A stretch of 64,000 nucleotides of DNA from assembly GCA_028023455.1 (NCBI GenBank), contig JAQFVV010012398.1, positions 10,841,160 to 10,905,159 on the forward strand, written 5' to 3'. Positions within the stretch are counted from its first letter, which is position 1; each line of letters opens with the position of its first letter. The translations under genes were made by a program, and so were the position numbers. The notes under the pieces are model-generated. The model did no database searches. It worked only from the letters and a program-made list of their open reading frames with translations, and was not told the origin of the DNA. Positions 62,131-64,000 of the stretch are shown here, piece after piece. This stretch comes from Epiperipatus broadwayi. Its lineage: Eukaryota; Onychophora; Udeonychophora; Euonychophora; Peripatidae.

Positions 62131-62219
62131 ATTGGCCGGGAGGCGAACCCGCAACAACCGTCTGCAACCAACTGCTTGCTTGCAAGAGTGCTGCGCTGAT
62201 TTCTCGGCTAACAACGCTT
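62131..62219 (-). tRNA. tRNA-Leu/Ser-like pseudogene or tRNA-derived repeat
   Basis: On the minus strand the sequence has a TTAGCCGAGAAATCAGCGC stretch typical of the D arm of leucine and serine tRNAs. A long central part could hold a class II variable arm, and a strong T arm follows with GCGGGTTCGCCTCCCG. The two ends do not form a proper acceptor stem. Its 5' flank (GTCAAGC) is like that of the tRNA-Gly-like sequence at 27.3 kb. It is more likely a tRNA-derived SINE head or pseudogene than a working gene. Confidence 0.5.
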
Positions 62220-62229
62220 GACATGAAAG

Positions 62230-64000
62230 TAGGGTACTTTTACTTTCAAGTTGTTACTTTTTTTTTAAAAAAAAAAAAAACTTTGACTATCAGAAAGGCA
62301 GGCTAAATTTTCAAACACTTGGCTGAATTATGAAATATGAGCACATATTTTTACCTTCTTTCAAAGATAATAAAAAATCTGTTATTTATTTATTTTAAAA
62401 AAAAAAAACTAACTTACTGTCAAATGATACTATTTCCATCAGACAAATCTTCAGATTATAGTTAGGCTTAGGATTTTCCTTAAAGATATCCAGCCAAATT
62501 AACCATCCAATATTACTCAACAAATAGATATCTAGCTAATATTATATAGAATGTAAAATTAAAATGAAAAAAACATCTCGATATTTCACCAAATGGCAAT
62601 TAGAAAATCTTCAGGTTTGCCAATTGGGAGCTGTTCCACAGCATTGAGATATTTAAATTCTGTTTACCTTTCTCTATCAACATGATTGGAAAAAGATTGA
62701 TGAATTATTTGTAATCATACTAGCAAAATAATTAGGTGTAAAGTTATCATAGCAATATATAAAGTGTCCTCCTTAATAGACTTATTGAAAAGCTAAATTA
62801 TTAGAAAATACAAAAAAAAAAAAGTTATACAATCAAATGATATTTAAATACTAAAATGAAAAGTATAACTATTGCATTCAAATATCCCAGTTCAGTTCTT
62901 TTTTTACATTTCTCAATTGTGAATCAATTCAAAAAGTTTTAACTCTTAAGTCTATTACTCTCAGTGTGCATGAACTACATGGGGCATTAGAGGCTACTAT
63001 AAGTCACACAAAATAGTCATTATCAATGAAAAGAACTAAGCTTTTTATTTGAATTTTCCCTTTCTATGTTTAAAATTTACAAAGACTTCAGAACTGATCC
63101 CATATTTAAAGTGTTTAAGTCAATGAAGCATAATTCCTTGAATTCTTGGATAATACCAACTTGTATCACTCTTGACAAAGCATACCATCATTTAATACCA
63201 TTCACTTAGTCCAATACATGAGAGTGAATAGATTTAAATACCTAAAATCCATTTTATTATTAGAGAATGGGGTGGTGATGGAAGAGACAACAGTGGTAAA
63301 ATGATTAATCAAAAAGTAACTAAAAAAAAACAAGACATCAAATAATTTTATTTAATGTCTGAAATGGTTCAAATAGCAAATAATTCATACAAAAGATTGT
63401 GCAGAAAATAAATATTAAATAACTATTTAAATCAAATTAATCATAAAATAATAAAAAAATTTAAGAAAAATTATTCATATATACAATATTTACATATAAA
63501 TGTATTAATTTGTATTTAAATTCAAATAAAGTAATTTAAAAAATTAAAATTATGTTTATTAAATTTAAATTTATTAACAGAAATTAAGTTGTAAACAACT
63601 ACAAGACATACTTCCATATTATATTCATAATGCAGTGTCACTTAATGGCTATGGATTCTTCTAAACAATAATATTAAGCTGCAATAATTAATGATTTGAT
63701 AAAAAATGTTAAAAACGTTAAACTTAATTTTAATAAGTCATGGTATCTATATTTCAAATAATAGTATTAAAACGAGTATTTCAGTTTTGATTCCAAAGTT
63801 ACACAACAAAAAGCTGGAAAATATTTTACAAAGACATTGATATAAAAGAAAGTAAAATGAGGCTATGGCACCAATAAACTTTAACTATAGATCTCAAATT
63901 TCTAAATATATTAATTATCATCATCACCATTAGTAATTTGTCAAAAAGCAGGACTGACACTTCAAATCACATTATCTTCTCCAATTCTTTCTAACTCCTC
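62230..64000. other. AT-rich spacer, no gene seen
   Basis: Background with several A/T homopolymer runs (62263, 62397). No coding or RNA feature recognised. Confidence 0.6.

Noticed and set aside
1-64000. CRISPR arrays, operons or prokaryotic regulatory sites
   Set aside because: No regularly spaced short repeats with unique spacers and no prokaryotic gene organisation. All evidence points to animal nuclear DNA.

Overview
The window is strongly AT-rich eukaryotic DNA, roughly three quarters A+T by eye, with many homopolymer runs and AT microsatellites. It contains no complete protein-coding gene. Decayed non-LTR retrotransposons of two kinds (L1/Tx1-like and CR1/jockey-like), together with mariner, Tigger/pogo, piggyBac-like and hAT-like remnants and fold-back repeats, point to an animal, most likely an invertebrate. 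I cannot name the species from sequence alone. Most of the window reads as intergenic or intronic DNA built by successive transposon insertions.

Layout. 1-4.36 kb is one copy of a segment that recurs at about 33.2-37.65 kb. Copy 1 carries two insertions of a palindromic repeat (family A). Copy 2 lacks these but holds a 2.2 kb element that is also found at 53.7-55.9 kb. The second copy begins with a topoisomerase-I-like exon remnant and a splice donor, and the first base of the window lies at the equivalent donor. 4.4-10.2 kb is AT-rich spacer with two more family A copies and a family B fold-back repeat. 10.25-11.2 kb is a mariner remnant (minus strand). 11.8-16.35 kb is an L1-like LINE split by a piggyBac-like element, which is itself split by a TA-flanked inverted-repeat element. 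16.4-28.6 kb is mostly spacer, with a possible membrane-protein exon fragment (17.6 kb), tandem repeats (23.4-24.1 kb) and a tRNA-Gly-like pseudogene (27.3 kb). 28.6-31.9 kb is a CR1/jockey-like LINE broken by fold-back repeats. 42.2-43.2 kb is the clearest family A palindrome. 46.1-48.8 kb is a Tigger-like remnant followed by duplicated AT-rich sequence. 50.1-50.8 kb is a LINE reverse-transcriptase remnant on the minus strand. 56.1-57.5 kb holds a second piggyBac-like copy and a small hAT-type element. 58.0-59.6 kb is a less AT-rich island with the longest open frame of the window. The rest, to 64 kb, is spacer.

Nothing here works together as an operon or pathway. The most interesting signal is family A, and the related-looking family B. 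These are large fold-back elements without coding capacity, flanked by direct repeats of variable length (8-16 bp). That is longer and more variable than the usual duplications of cut-and-paste transposons. Paralogous unoccupied sites inside the same window show where two of them inserted.
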